From Rhyzopertha dominica (Eukaryota; Arthropoda; Insecta; Coleoptera; Bostrichidae): a stretch of DNA of 64,000 bases. The DNA lies in contig QCXZ01000003.1 of the NCBI GenBank assembly GCA_025024175.1, forward strand, positions 18,124,392 through 18,188,391. Reading direction: 5' to 3'. Below the pieces are notes generated by a model. That model was not told where the DNA came from, did not search any database, and saw nothing but the letters and a program-made list of their open reading frames with translations. Positions 34,930-48,172 of this stretch are shown one piece after another (the stretch's first letter is position 1; each line of letters starts with the position of its first letter). Position numbers and translations under genes: made by a program.

Positions 34930-35045
34930 TACTTGTTAAGCCACCGAAGAAGGCCGCTTGGCGGTTGAAATGCTGGCATACGGCTTTGCCAAAAATAAAA
35001 ATTGGAAGTAGGATAAAAACAAGTGTTTTATTATTATTATTTAAT
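34930..35045 (+). repeat. Repeat tail, best copy of the 4.0/4.3-kb family
   Basis: GGCGGTTGAAATGCTGGCAT, GGCTTTGCCAAAAATAAAA, TTGGAAGTAGGAT and a TTATTATTATT tail are shared with 4311-4395 (plus) and 4033-4100 (minus). The simple-repeat tail suggests the 3' end of a retroelement (LINE or Penelope-like). Confidence 0.6.
34938..34986 (+). ncRNA. Hammerhead-ribozyme-like fold, probably degenerate
   Basis: Stem I can form between AAGCC (34938-34942) and GGCTT (34982-34986). CCGAAGA (34944-34950) stands where CUGANGA is expected, with U4 changed to C. Stem II pairs GGCCGC with GCGGTT (34952-34957; 34961-34966), followed by the conserved GAAA (34967-34970). Stem III is TGC/GCA (34971-34973; 34976-34978) and then TA, fitting the cleavage-site UH. 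The core change and one extra A after CCGAAGA argue against activity. Hammerheads are known in Penelope-like and retrozyme elements; identity here is inferred from fold only. Confidence 0.35.
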
Positions 35046-38000
35046 AACTTCCAAAAAACTCTACTATTCATTATACGTCTATAAGAAATAATATTAATCA
35101 GAATTTCACACCTTGAACCGAGATCTTTAAATTGATTTAAAAAATACGCAGTATCATACCTCCTTAGTGTTTCACCATAGATGTCTTTTGTCTTATGACG
35201 AATGGACGTACTTATCTCATGAATAAACTAAGGAGTAATGAAGAGGTCTTTTCACAGTATTGGCTATAAAATATAAGATTCTGATTTTGGGTTTCAAGAA
35301 ATCTCATTGAAAGAGTGTATATGTGAAAGCCCGACTTAACCAAGCCCGAATGTGTAACAAAATGTTGAAATTACTAAAGCGGACTCGTTAACCTATATCA
35401 ACAATGATAATCTCACACGGAAAAACAGCGCTTACTTATGCGGGTAGTAAGTACGCTTAGTGGCTGTACGATTATCTTCGCGCAGGCGTGTTTCTTCGAC
35501 AACTATACGCGCGCGTTTGTCCTTACTTCTAGAAGTTCATACGTTTTCAATTTTACCTTTAGANCGTGCGTTGGTTTCGCCACACGCACACTCTNATTAA
35601 ATTACCGGTGAACTAATAATCAAACAAAAGAATCGCGATTGTGTGTTTGTGTGTTACCAAGGATTTATAAACAAGGCAGTCGTAGACGGCTAGGTGAGTT
35701 GCACCATACAAAGGGAACGTTGTTTGTCCATCCTTTAAGCGGTTACCTTTGATACCGTTCATACCAGGCAGTTAAGTGTGGAAAAAATTATGGCAAACAG
35801 TACAAAGGACGCGAATTTTAATTGATGTCACGACACGCTTGAAACTGTGTTTCTAAGGTCCATGCAAACCTAGGTGCAAGTATGGTGATTACGTGGTGGC
35901 GTCGCTTAATTCAACTGATGATGTTTTAAAAAGGCTTTAAAAGCATTGAAAAGTAATTATTTTCATACATGTCCGAGGGCATGTGGTATAAAGCTTATCG
36001 AGAGAAGTATGTGCTGCAGCATCATTTTTGTTCCATGCCTTATCAAGTGCCCAAGTATTGTTATGGATATCTGTTACACTCACGTAGCAAAAGTATGGAT
36101 CTATGGTCGCGTCTAATATTACCAACATAGGTATTTATGGCGTGATTTATCCTGACTCAAGCTGGATCATTTCATAAACAGAAAAAAATATGCGTCTTGG
36201 TAACGCTGCTTTGAAAATTATTGTCTTGTTAATGTGAAATATTATTTCTAATAAATTGCTTACAAATATGAAAAGTAAACAAAAAATTATAAATTTATTT
36301 TGTTATAAACATGAATGTCAACCAATAAATATTACTTAGGTATTACATTGGGGAACTCTCAACGACGGTGTGTTTTATGAATGATGCATTAATTACCAAA
36401 CAAATTAAAACGCAAAAATGAAAAATCTTGGTAAAACGTGCCTAATTAGGTGGCTAGTTCGGTTTGGTAAACTAAATCTTTAACACCTCCATAAAAATTA
36501 AATTCTTGAGATTAGTCGATTTTTATGTTTCATCTGCACCAATACCAATCCAATGACTTGAAAATCCAGCCTATCTGTACTGAAGTATTCTCTTACTATT
36601 GTTCGGCAGACCGCTATCATATTGAAACATTCAGTGCACGTCTAAAAAGGCTCCCTCCCCCCTCGTGTTAACTTTGACATCCGTTAAATGAGATTCTTAT
36701 AAAATGCGGGTAGGAGCGTTGAAACTGGCTTGCCTTTACAAGCGATATGTTTTTATCAAAATCCAAGATGGCGTTAACTGAGGTGGCACGTTTCATGTCA
36801 TTTGCTTAAAAAAATTGAAATTGGACAATCCATTTTGAAGTTACAGGTGTTTTAGTCTGAAAACATTTCCTCATTCATCATGAACGCGTAAAACTAGAAG
36901 GTTCAGATAAAATCGGGCAAGTTCTTTAAAAATCGTGGAAAAATGAACTTCTTGTCTAACCTTTTGTTTTTTCCAAAATCTAATATGGCTTCACACTCAC
37001 AGCTACCAACAAGGCCATAGCAGCTGAAATCGCATAAACCCTTCCAAAGTTATGCGCTGAAGCATTTTCAAATCGTAACCCTCAAAACATTAAGAAGGAT
37101 TTAGAGAATGAAAATAAAAGAAAACATTTTTTTCGAGTTTGTCGCGACTATGGCGTCATCTGCCCGAATTCATTTTTTAATCGCGATTTTTTTCATAATA
37201 AAAATGGCTTTCGAATGAGATGTGACGTGACCCCAATCGCTATTAAATTTTTTTCTTAAATTTTGATAAAAACATCCCCGGTAAACGGAATCAACGATCG
37301 TAACCCGCATTTTAGCCAAACTTTTCAACTTAATGTATTTAAAAGTTAACATAACCTTAGGGTGGGCTGAATAGAAAAAATCTTACCTAAAAACCCTCGG
37401 ACTACCTTTTCCAGAAGCATTAAATATTTTTTTCTCAAATTAAATAATTGCTGAAAATGCGCTGATCTGGTAAAATATATTAAAAAATAATAATATCGTC
37501 CGAAAAAAAGCTAAAAAAGTGTGCTCATTTTCTACATTTTAAGGAGTTTACTGCCAGAGATTAAGTCGCATTTCAAAATTTTGTTTATCGAATTATTTTG
37601 TCAGTTGAACCTGATCGTTTTAGATACGGAAGATTGGCGAATTTACATATGTTTACTAATTATAATGCTGGTATGAGGATCTTTCACAACTGCTGTTAAA
37701 ACTATAAATTCGTTGTCTTCATAATTTTTCTTTTTGTGTTTTTTGTCAATAATTTATACTACCATTTGTTTTAAACCGTTTTCTGAAATGTTCACACATA
37801 TTTGGTTGTCTTTTTTCAGGGTAACGTTGAGCATAAGCCGACGACAATATTTGTATTGTATATTTGTATGCTCGTTGCAATCATTAGTTATTTTTGTTTC
37901 GAAGCTTTTAAATCTGACTCCATTTGGACTCACAATTCACGTCATTATGATAAATTACTTTTACTAGATCTGTCCGTGTTGGTCTTTACATATTTACACA

Positions 38001-38852
38001 GCTTGAAAGATAATTGTGTTATTTCACTTAGATCGTTACCTGTTTTAAAATATCTCTTTTGAAGTTTGCTTACAAGAGATTATCTTGTAGACTAGATTTT
38101 TAATCATAAGTCCGAGTCCCTTGATTCAAGTTACGCCATTTTTGTTGTACAAAATGCAAAATTTATAAATATGATTCAGGTGACACAATTGCGTTTCTAT
38201 ACTTCACCTTGTACTTGTTAAAAATTCTGAATGAATTTTATGAACCATTGTTTCAATGTCCAAGGAGAACTTTTGCACGTATGTACATTTAGCACAGGTA
38301 ACAGATTGCTTTTAAAAGACGGAAAAATAATTTCTTTTTGGTAATGGGTGTAATATACAGTGAACCTGAATAATAATGTCTAAAATCGGAAGCTCCGCCC
38401 CCTAAAAATCAGATTGTCAGATGTCAGAATAATATTGTTTACAAACTTATTGTCCAATATGAATTATTTAAGCGGGAAAATACTAAAAATTGCTTGGATC
38501 ATTTTAGGTGATCCACATTGATAGCGCCAAATGTAGCAGTAATAAAAATATGAACCTAAAAATAAAAATTTATTCCACATTTTGCATAAGTTACAATGTC
38601 AGAGTTATTGTTCTCACGTAAAGAAATAACTTTTTTTACCTACTGGTATTACCTTTAAAACATGAAATCGTCATCAAAAAAGTTTTCTTGCTGTAAGTGT
38701 GATTAGTTTCACTACGCACCTATTTAAAGATGTCCCGGTGTAAAATTGCTCGTGTATGATGCTGAACACATATTTGTTTTTCATTTAAAAAATGTTGTTC
38801 TCTAACATCATTTAGGAAGGAAGCAAATTCAAGGTTTTGTGTAATAATCGTT
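35046..38852. other. Unassigned DNA with a CpG-rich patch at 35400-35705
   Basis: The patch has about 20 CpGs in 300 bp (TACGCGCGCG, TCGCGCAGGCG, ATCGCGAT) and ends with CTAG|GTGAGT, a consensus-like splice donor at 35693, so it could be a promoter and untranslated first exon. The remainder is AT-rich; 36640-37360 has transposon-like texture but no termini. Confidence 0.35.
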
Positions 38853-39156
38853 TTTAGAAGCATCCAGTAGGAATATAAATTTAATCGCATGCATTAGTGC
38901 CACTTTAGCAAAAGCAAATATTAAAATTGAATATCAGTGGGGCTCTAAAAATAATTTAATTTTAGTGCATTTTTATGACCTATTACCAAGTTTAAACGAT
39001 GGATATGTATTCTACTTGAAACTGAAAGGAGAAACTGTTTGGTACACTAAAATATACAATTTGCCTGTTTTTATCGTGAAGAACCAGTATGAATTGGAAT
39101 TTGCAAAAGATTTCGAAACAAAGCGTAAGCCACGCAAACATCAGATTAACAGATAA
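38853..39156 (+). other. Open stretch of about 100 codons, unrecognised
   Basis: An uninterrupted frame without an ATG at its start contains NIKIEYQWGSKNNLILVHFY, LLPSLNDGYVFYLKLKGETV and YELEFAKDFETKRKPRKHQI before a TAA. Composition (charged tail, aromatic core) looks protein-like. I do not recognise it. It could be an exon or a piece of a transposon protein. Confidence 0.25.
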
Positions 39157-40645
39157 GTTAGGAAACAGAGGAAGTGGATATTGGAGGATGTAGGTAAATA
39201 AAATAACTCATACATACGTTCAACCAGACCTTTATTTGACATAGGGGTGTGCCACTAGATCTGAAATCCTAGAAATTTAGTGTCATATATGATGAGTATA
39301 TACATAAGCATGGTCGTCAATGGTTACCTTGATTTTTTTTAATCAGGTTATCTCTAAAGATTATTTACGTTTATCATGGACATCCTCTCATTAAGTTACA
39401 TTTTACAGTTTACTCCCTTTCATTGTCATATTTTAACTTTTAATTTTCAACATAACCAAAAACATTGTGTAATAGGTCTTAACTTACCTAATTTAGTATT
39501 TTGATATTTGGTGTAATTTATCGATGTTTATCGTAGAGACCTTTCTTCACAAACTTGTCCAAGGAAAATTATTTCATCTCATTAATAACATGAATCTTTG
39601 AAGTCTTTCTGGACTAGCAAGGTTATATACGTTCAAACTTGGTGTTTGGGATAAAGCTTTGTTAGTTCTTAACTTTATTTGAACAGGAAAATATGTCCGT
39701 GCCTACTTTCGTTCCTTGACGTGTAGGTTCTGAACTGGTACCGACATCCAGTCGATCTCACTTGATTTTATTTCGCCATCTGTAATTAAACCAGTAATAA
39801 TTACGAATTTATCGACGTACTTAATTAGTAAAAAGGTGTCCGTCGGTGGCAGTTCTTGACATAATTGCATTACATGAGACTAGTTGCGTAATTAGAAGGC
39901 CACAGTAATTTAGGGAAATGTACATTAACAACCTTAAAAACACTTCATAAGTGTTTTGACGTAATTTGAAATCGTGTTGGTAGGTAGTTCTTCTTTAGCG
40001 AAAGTTTAGCGTTGGAATTCAAAATAGGTACTAGATAATCTGCTTACGATGGATAAGAAATCTTAGTACACAGCAAAGGTGTATTTTTTAATTGTAACTT
40101 TATTCTAAATTAAAAACTGATTTATTTTTTTTATATTTTCCCCTATAAGCTAATCTAAACCAAACCGAGAATAAAATCTTCAACAAGAACTTAATCTCAA
40201 ACTAAAAACGACCATACCAATAACACAATCAAACAGCGTCTTTGTAATCCAGTTATTACTTATAAATTGATGCTATTAAATTTCTTATGTAAAAAGGTGC
40301 CTGTAATTTAGTCTTGTATAGCATTGTAAAAACATAAGTGTACTTCTCTTGACTTGCCTATATTTTTCATTGACTTCCGTGAAAATATTTTAATGCTTCT
40401 TCTTTTTAGAAATTCTTTATCTTTTTCAATATTTGGTGCTAATTTCTGCTATCTTCATATTCGCCTAAAGAAATGAAAAATTGCAAGAAAAAATACATTC
40501 GGCGTAGTGAATGTAGGAATTCCTTTTTGCATATTTGTCAGATATTTTCTTCTGATGTGCTTTTTTAATTTCCAATTTTTCCAAGGATTAATTTTTCACC
40601 TTTTTTTATAAATGTAAGACTTTGATGTTTTGATTTAAGCAATTA
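39157..40645. other. Unassigned AT-rich DNA
   Basis: Nothing recognised. Confidence 0.4.
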
Positions 40646-40805
40646 TTATTCTTGATGCAATGGCCAGCTTGTTACGCCTTTATTTAATTTTAAACTTGCA
40701 ATGTATTCTTTAACCCTATTTTTAATGGCTCTATCACTAAACGTTTTAAATAAAAGCGGTCTTAGATTGCCAAAGAAAAGGTAAAAAAATAAACCTTTTG
40801 TGACA
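40646..40805 (-). other. Short C-terminal-like open stretch, unrecognised
   Basis: The minus strand reads FGNLRPLLFKTFSDRAIKNR and VKEYIASLKLNKGVTSWPLH before two stops. A pyrimidine-rich tract with CTAAG lies just upstream and could be an acceptor. Family unknown. Confidence 0.25.
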
Positions 40806-41568
40806 TTTTGATATTAAAAAACACATCAAAAAAATATTTGGCACATCCGTAGAAAGAAATTAGAAAGTCGACCTTCAAACTCAGACCAGAGATTTTTACA
40901 ATAATATTTTACAACCTCTATAAAAATAAGGGTCGTTGACAAAATTCTGCACAGCGTAAATGTATGCAACTGACTCGATGTAGTTTATTATATTATATGA
41001 TCATAATCGGGTCTGAGAAAATGTTGTAAGTGCATAAACAACTGCGACGGTTGAAACAAACAGTGAATGTAGACTTAAAATTTATTGTGTGGTACCTAAA
41101 TGCCCAAATGCATTGCGGAATTATCTAAACAAACCGTTTTTCTCTCTTCCAAAAAATCATCAACTTCGATTTAAATGGTGTGTCGCTATGAAAGGTGATG
41201 AGAGAAATAACCAGTGAATTGAAGGTAAAATATATACATCCATGGAAATAACCCGAAACTTTAATTTGTTTCTTCTATATATTGCTACGAAGATCATTTT
41301 AGTGTAAGTGTAATATTAATCAAAATTCCGTGAAGGGTGTTCCGCAAGTAGTGTCCGATATTTTAAGGGGTGATTTTCACTCAATTCAACATCGTGTGGT
41401 ATAAATACGAACACAATGACACCTGATTCTCAAACTCTTTAAACGTTTTAAAACGGTTTCATAAAACAAGCTATTACTTCAAGAAGGCAGCCAGCATGAA
41501 AAGGTTCATATGATTATCCGACTGTCCTTGGTGGTAGGAATTTCTTTTGTTTATATATACACTTATAT
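40806..41568. other. Unassigned DNA
   Basis: AGGGTGTTCCGCAAGTAGTG at about 41336 resembles a transposon terminus without a visible partner. Confidence 0.35.
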
Positions 41569-41587
41569 ACACACACACACACACACA
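41569..41587. repeat. (AC)n microsatellite
   Basis: About nine AC units in a row. Confidence 0.9.
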
Positions 41588-44500
41588 AAAATGCAAAATA
41601 TCCAAATCACACCCTCTAGACGAACAACAAAGTACTTGGATAGTAGAGGTCGCAATTCCAACCGTTTTCTTGCATAAACTGCATTTATCGTAAAGATGTT
41701 CATACGACTGCAGCTAACAAACTTGGTGGGGGGAGTCTAGTTACGCGGTTTTGTAGTCTGCCATTCACGTTGTGCTTTATCTCGCGTTTAAAACCGCTGT
41801 TTTTACCAAAAGATTTTATTTTATTATTCGTATACAGATCACAGAAATAAATAGTTACTTATAAGTTGAAACCAATGATAAGGTATTGTGATAAATGATC
41901 CTCGCGCATATAGGGCCAGATGCGAGCGCTATAAAGATTATATGGGAACGTCATGGCAACGTCAGAATAAACAACAGGATCTGCAAGCCTGCCAGACATC
42001 TCGTCAATCGTCATTTACTCGGTCACATTTACGAGTTACTGCGCAGACTCGCTGCCCTACAAACGAGCAAGATGGCGACTTAACTGGTGTCACAAAATTT
42101 TCTCACGCATGCCATAAGATTTGGTCGTCTAGGTAATGGATTAGAAGTCTGTGATACAGATGCACATTAAAACAAAAACAATTGCTTACCGCTTCTAATA
42201 CCAGACAACCACCTGGAAAAAATCAACAAAGCGGCCAGAGAACTCTCTCTAAATTCTTTTCGGGCGGCAGTCTTGCAAAAACCTTACGAAATCTCAAATA
42301 TCGTTAATTATTATTACTTTATTTGTACCGTTTTAAATTCATGTTATCTACTAAACCTTAGTAGATAACAAACGATCAAGTTAGTTACACAATCAACATT
42401 TTATTTTGTATTTTTTGAAGCTAACCAGAACTTTTACTATGTTTGCAAGTTCTACCTCATTGAAATTCTCTGGACCAGTTCTTTACTAATTGATACGAAG
42501 AAGCCTCATCTCAAAGTGCATTAACCAATCCCATAAATTTGTTTTGGAATTATACCTTTCTTTTGCACGTATTTAATAACAGCATGATCACGTTGTTACA
42601 TTCTTAGGAGTATAAGTTTATTAATGATCTAATTTTTTACACTATCAACACAATTTCCATTGCAATCCTTGCAATGCTATTAATTAAAATTAATTAATTT
42701 TTAAAGCGAATTCCATAGTTGTACCTAACCTGTTTATTTTTCAAAACTAGCTTTGTGTACTGGCTTTTACCTATCATTAAGCACGTTTTTCATTTGCTTT
42801 ATTGGTTTATCTATATCGTCGTATTCTTAGAATGTGGTAGACTTTTGTTGATTTGTTAGGGGTAGATGGGAAATTGGGAAAACCTAGCTTTACCCGATCA
42901 GTGTACGATCTATCCAAAAGGTCGGGGTAAAGTTAAAATAATGCATATGTTTTAGGTTTACACGGGTAATCTTGCGGTCTTTCCAAACTCTCTTGGGTAA
43001 AATTGAACTGTTATTTACACTTTTTTTAAATTAAACAACAACTTACTACTACCACTAGCTAGAATTCCCAAGGATTGGCACTTGCATTCTTTTTAGTTAC
43101 ACTATTCTGTTTACAACAACACCGACCTTCCAAAAATGCTCATTCGCTAGCTGACGCAGTGATTTTTTTTGGTAGATACCCTCCTTAAATTATATAGTGT
43201 TTTCTCGCAAATCGTAAATTGGTTCCTAGAGAAGCGATCGGTTATTGTTTCATAACGTATAGAAAATTGGCATGGACATTGCCAAAATCCCGTCATCCTG
43301 TGTCAGGGTATGGGATTTGAGCTTTAACCAACTTGTGCTGGAGGAAATTTATAATTAGACAGGGAATTCGTTTTTTTCGCTTGAATTTCTAAATTTCTGT
43401 TCGCTTTATTTCTATTGTCATCCGTGTTTTCCTGTTTATCGCAAAGTTAAAAAATTTTATTTTCACAACATGGTTGTGGTTGGATACCTTCATTATTTGG
43501 TTCATGTTCATCTTGTACCCTGATTTTCATTAGTGTTTTCTTCCTGGTTCATTCCAACATCTGATTTTTCTGTTTTCTGCTATGTTGGTGTCCTGCTTTC
43601 AATTTCTGATTGCTTTTTCCTGATAATAATCAACATCATATTCTAGTAATTTTGTCTCTAATTATGACAAACAGCAAATTGTCTGTCTCTCGGTCTTTGT
43701 GAAACTGAGATACGGTAACTGTGAAATTTGTACTTCTTCTTCTAAATCACGACTGGCATCGCATTAATAGTTTTAATTCCCTCGGTTAAAATTACGTTCC
43801 CGTACGTTTTAGCCCGTCGACAAATTCTTCGCAGAAATTATTGCGGAAAATTTATCGAAGAAACAAAAATTGACAGAAGTTGCCATTATGAATTAATTTG
43901 TTTATTTAGACAAGGAGGTAATTAGTGAGCCACCATGTGAAACATACGTAAAAAAGGTCTTTGTTAACCGCAAAGTGGAAACATTTCAAACTTGTCAAAG
44001 GACATTTCAAATGTTGCTCGCGTTTCTGCGTGCGCCATCGTGAAACTAAAGTCAGGTACAAACTGGTACACGATGCTGCTGCGCTAGAATAGATATATGC
44101 AATTGGTTCAATGGTTCGAATAAAGAATTAACCATAACATTTAAAAAATCGTTGGTACAACAGTAACGGTAAAAGACACGCACATTATGTGACTTAATAA
44201 ATATTTTATATTTGTGTTTTTAAATGATAGCTGCCGGTAAGATTCTCTGAGCACTAACGTAAAATTCTTGAATAAAGTACATACTTGGAATCAGCGTTCC
44301 GTGAATTCTTGGGGAAGTGTATGTAGAGGGTATTTGCTTTTATGTTATCGCGGTTTCATACATCGTCGTCGGCTTCAAGGACCGGAACTGATAATGTTAT
44401 CGCTCTCTACGACCATTAAAATTAAAGGTTGTCTAACAGGTTAAGACGGAAAGCCATGGTTCGTAGTTTCTGAATCTAAGTGGACATGAATTTATTTTTT

Positions 44501-44789
44501 TAAAATTGAATTAAAAAATTTAAAAAAATCGCATTTTTAAGAAGTAGTGCGGCAATCATAATTTTTACGTACCGAAAAATGGACTACGATGGTCATGTCA
44601 TAATTCCTACACATACCAAGCTGGCGATGGTGAAAAAACAGCGATGTCAATTTATAAAAGTACATCATTGGGACATCACTTAGCTATATATAGAGTGCGG
44701 GTAGTTCACTCAGTTTATGTGTAATAGATTCTAAAATCGGGGTAGTTTGATGCAATGAAACGTGTCACTGTATCGAATTAGTTTGCGTA
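41588..44789. other. Unassigned DNA
   Basis: Overlapping open frames at 41888-42136 show no motif. No repeat structure identified. Confidence 0.4.
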
Positions 44790-45310
44790 TATTAAAATTC
44801 AAACACTGCCCGAAAAAAACGGTTGCCGAAATTCACGGTGCGTTACAAGAAGCTTGCCAGGAGTCCTGTGTGGATAGTTCAACAGTAACTTGATGAAGTA
44901 AGCGTTCCAGAGCGTTGGACTAGTGTTAAAGATGACCACAGAAGTTGGAGACCTCATACCGACATTTGCTGCTATTGTGGCTACAATAATGGACAAACGA
45001 GCAATAGACAAATACCAAGAGACAAATGTCTTCTTTGTAGAAAATTTAAATGCATGATTCCAAAAATGTAGACGAGATATGAAAGACAGCGACGCAATCC
45101 TCTTGTACGATAACGCTTGATCGCATAAAACATTGTCAGTTAAAAGAGTATGCGAGAAGAATTGCCGTGAAATTCTCTGACATCCCCCGTGGAGGACATG
45201 AGTCCTCCCGATTTCGTTCTGTGCCTCCAGTGGAAAGAAGAATTTCGTGAAGGCACATTTTTTGATTTGGAAGGGTAAAAGCCCTGCAACAGCATATGCA
45301 TCCAACTATT
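44790..45310 (+). pseudogene. Third mariner transposase relic
   Basis: The plus strand reads KTVAEIHGALQEACQESCVD (first HTH), then after a stop and shift ERWTSVKDDHRSWRPHT (mariner form GRTSIEDDxRSGRP), and near 45060-45130 KDSDAILLYDNA and SHKTLSVKRV, which resembles the LLHDNARPHxA box with its catalytic Asp. Most of the catalytic core is deleted. The long open frame seen on the opposite strand here is antisense to this relic. Confidence 0.55.
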
Positions 45311-48172
45311 GAAACATCTTACCAAAAATGGAGTATTTAACGACATTACATTACTGCCGAAGCGATGACAGCGTGTTTTGGATATGTAAGGGGATTATAT
45401 TGAACGACTTTATTACACTTTTTAAAAATATACGTTTCTTTGCGAGCTGTGTTCTGTGCAGGAATTTTGACATAAACATCGTATTTTACGTAAAATTTGA
45501 TGCCCTAGCCTACTTTTCGATATCACTAATGATTGTCCAATGTCCAGGTATACCTAACTTAAAGTTATATTTTTTATGCAAATTGTAGTTGACCTACGTC
45601 ATTTAAAAGAGCTGGTATCTCAAAGGCAAAGTTTTGTTTTGTTCGGCAAACTTACTATATATTTAATACTAAATCGTGAATCCATTGAAAAAGTAAAACA
45701 CTGTGCGACCAAAATTCATACGAATTATATCTAATAAATAATTTAATCGATTCAGATTAGTAAATGGATCTTCAACAAACGTAGATAGAGGTATTGGCTT
45801 TAAAAGAGACCTTATTATGTATTTTCTTGTGCAACAAAAAAGGTCTAAACTACGTAGTAAGCCTACTTTATCGTACTCAAATTAACTTATCTCGGCTACT
45901 ATACTCTAAGGTTTATATTAAGTGGAGATTAGATATCTTGTAATTCTGGAGTAAGTTATTGTTTTAAGAGAGCGATTAATGTCATTTGTTACAATTCTAT
46001 CCAAACATAGGTATAGACGATTCATCACGATCAGTGTATTTGATTATGTCATCTCCATGAAATAAGTGGATCACTAACATAAATAGGAAAAACAATACTT
46101 CTCATCGTTTATAACGTGATTATTGTATTTAAAGTTTAAAACATTATTGTTTTATGTTTTGAATATCATGGGATTTCAGCGACGTCACGTTGGCAATGTT
46201 ATTGGCAAATATCGTAGAACAGCTGTATAATTTCGCGTTCTCGATTAACGTTAAGTGCAAAACCGCAAACGATTATGTGGAACGGACTTAACATAGCATT
46301 TTAACTTCTATTTAAAGCCGGGAATACATCTGATGAATGTTGTCATTCGTTTGCGTTGATGATATTCCTGTTCATTCACAGTAAATAATTTATTATAATT
46401 ATAAATATTAATGTAGGTGCAATTTCATAAACAGATTATTTGTTATTACGAGGGTTGTTTTTTCAGTGTGATAAACAAGCAACACTTTTTACAAAAAATA
46501 ATTAACTACAACTAACAGATTTTTACTCATAATTTGTTATTATTAATTCTTTCAATTTCCAAACAACAAATTCAGCTTCAATATCAATTGTTTCATCGAC
46601 AAATACTAGCGAACTTTTGAATATTATTATTAACATATCTACACAGCAAGAATGCAAGACATTCGCAATCATTTGTTATTCCCATTTCCCNTTGACATTA
46701 CCTATTAATTTTTTTAGATACTAGATTCAATAAGCAAAAGAAAAATAAATTACTTATGTAGATTTAATCTAAAATATAGGTGGAGAAAAAGGTAATAAGG
46801 ACACTTATAGTAATACATACATACTTATTATTTTATGCTATTTGAATAAATTATTGGTGCCCTAGTTTTTGTTTTTATTCAACCAAAGGCATTAAATTTA
46901 CAACTTGTGGTTGGCCGTATTAGTAGTGACATTTCTAAAAACTTGTTGAATTTGTCAATATGCGAACGAAAGACCGCTCAAATTTTAGTCAAGTTAGTGG
47001 ATTTATCCTTTATAAATACATATTGCTACATATGTTTGTAATTCACGATGTTTATAATTTGACGTCTTGCGGGTTTGAATCAACTATGTATATTATTTTC
47101 TCTTTATTTGGTTGCCAGTTTCGGAACCTAATACAAAACTCACCAAATGTGAAAATACCAATAAAACTGCTTCCGCAATCGATAATATATAGAAATTTCA
47201 CAATAATAATTTTAAAATATAAAATAACATCCAGCATATAAGCAACGTATAAATAAAATAATAAGAAAAATATTCAAATGTATATAGAGTATGTCATAAA
47301 GTAATTTTGACTTAAACTTTTTGTAAAACAAGGGAAACCTGTCTTGATACTATAAAAATTTAAAACGGGGTGGGATACATTCCAAACACAGTAAAATCCA
47401 TTTTTCTACTCCTTTATTAGTAAATTGCTCATTACGCACTGTGTACTTGATTAGTATATTCGCTATTACACACAAGTGTTACGTAATGACTACTAGCACG
47501 TAATTTTCAAATTCAGTATTGCGTTCACAGAATGTTATCCTATGTCAGTTAATTGTTAGAAATATCATATTAATGTTTGTACAACATTATCATGAAAGTG
47601 CAGACGTTTGGTTGATGCTTTCGCCTTTCGAAATGTATTTAGATTATATCTAAATAAAATTAAATTATAATTAAAACGTTCCAGTTATTGTAAGCAGTGG
47701 TAAGTGATAATATCCGATGAATTCCATTCTACAAGTCGATCTGATTGTCAATATTTTGTTGTGACTGTCATTTACTATCGTACTTACTGTCATTAATCTA
47801 TTCGTTTTTGCTGAAAAAAGGCAACATAAAATTGTAAAAATATAGACTTCGCTTCGTAGAAAAAGTATAGTAATTTATTCGAGTTGTACTCGCGGAAATG
47901 CGTTACTCGCCGATACGCGGCTCGTGGGCAAACTTTCCACTCCTGCGTAATATGCTTCTTACAACTCTATCAGTGTCAGCTTTTTTTATTAATCGGTTCA
48001 TCCTGTTTGTTAATGTTAATCATTTATTTTATTAGTCTTTTCTTATATACTGATTTTTATTTTTTCAAAGTCAGTACTATGGGAAAATTAAAAACATGAT
48101 TTGCTAAATCACATTACATACGTCACAACCGTTGTCCCTGCCTTTCAAGACAAAATAACTTAATCTAGAATA
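45311..48172. other. Unassigned AT-rich DNA
   Basis: TTACGAGGGTTGTTTTTTCA at about 46446 resembles a mariner terminus without a partner. A GC-richer word cluster lies at 47888-47950 (ACTCGCGG, GATACGCGGCTCG). No genes recognised. Confidence 0.4.

Noticed and set aside
44799..45305. 168-codon minus-strand gene
   Set aside because: It is antisense to a mariner relic whose plus-strand motifs are recognisable.
46446..46490. Mariner terminus
   Set aside because: One end only, no partner or transposase nearby, so not listed as an element.
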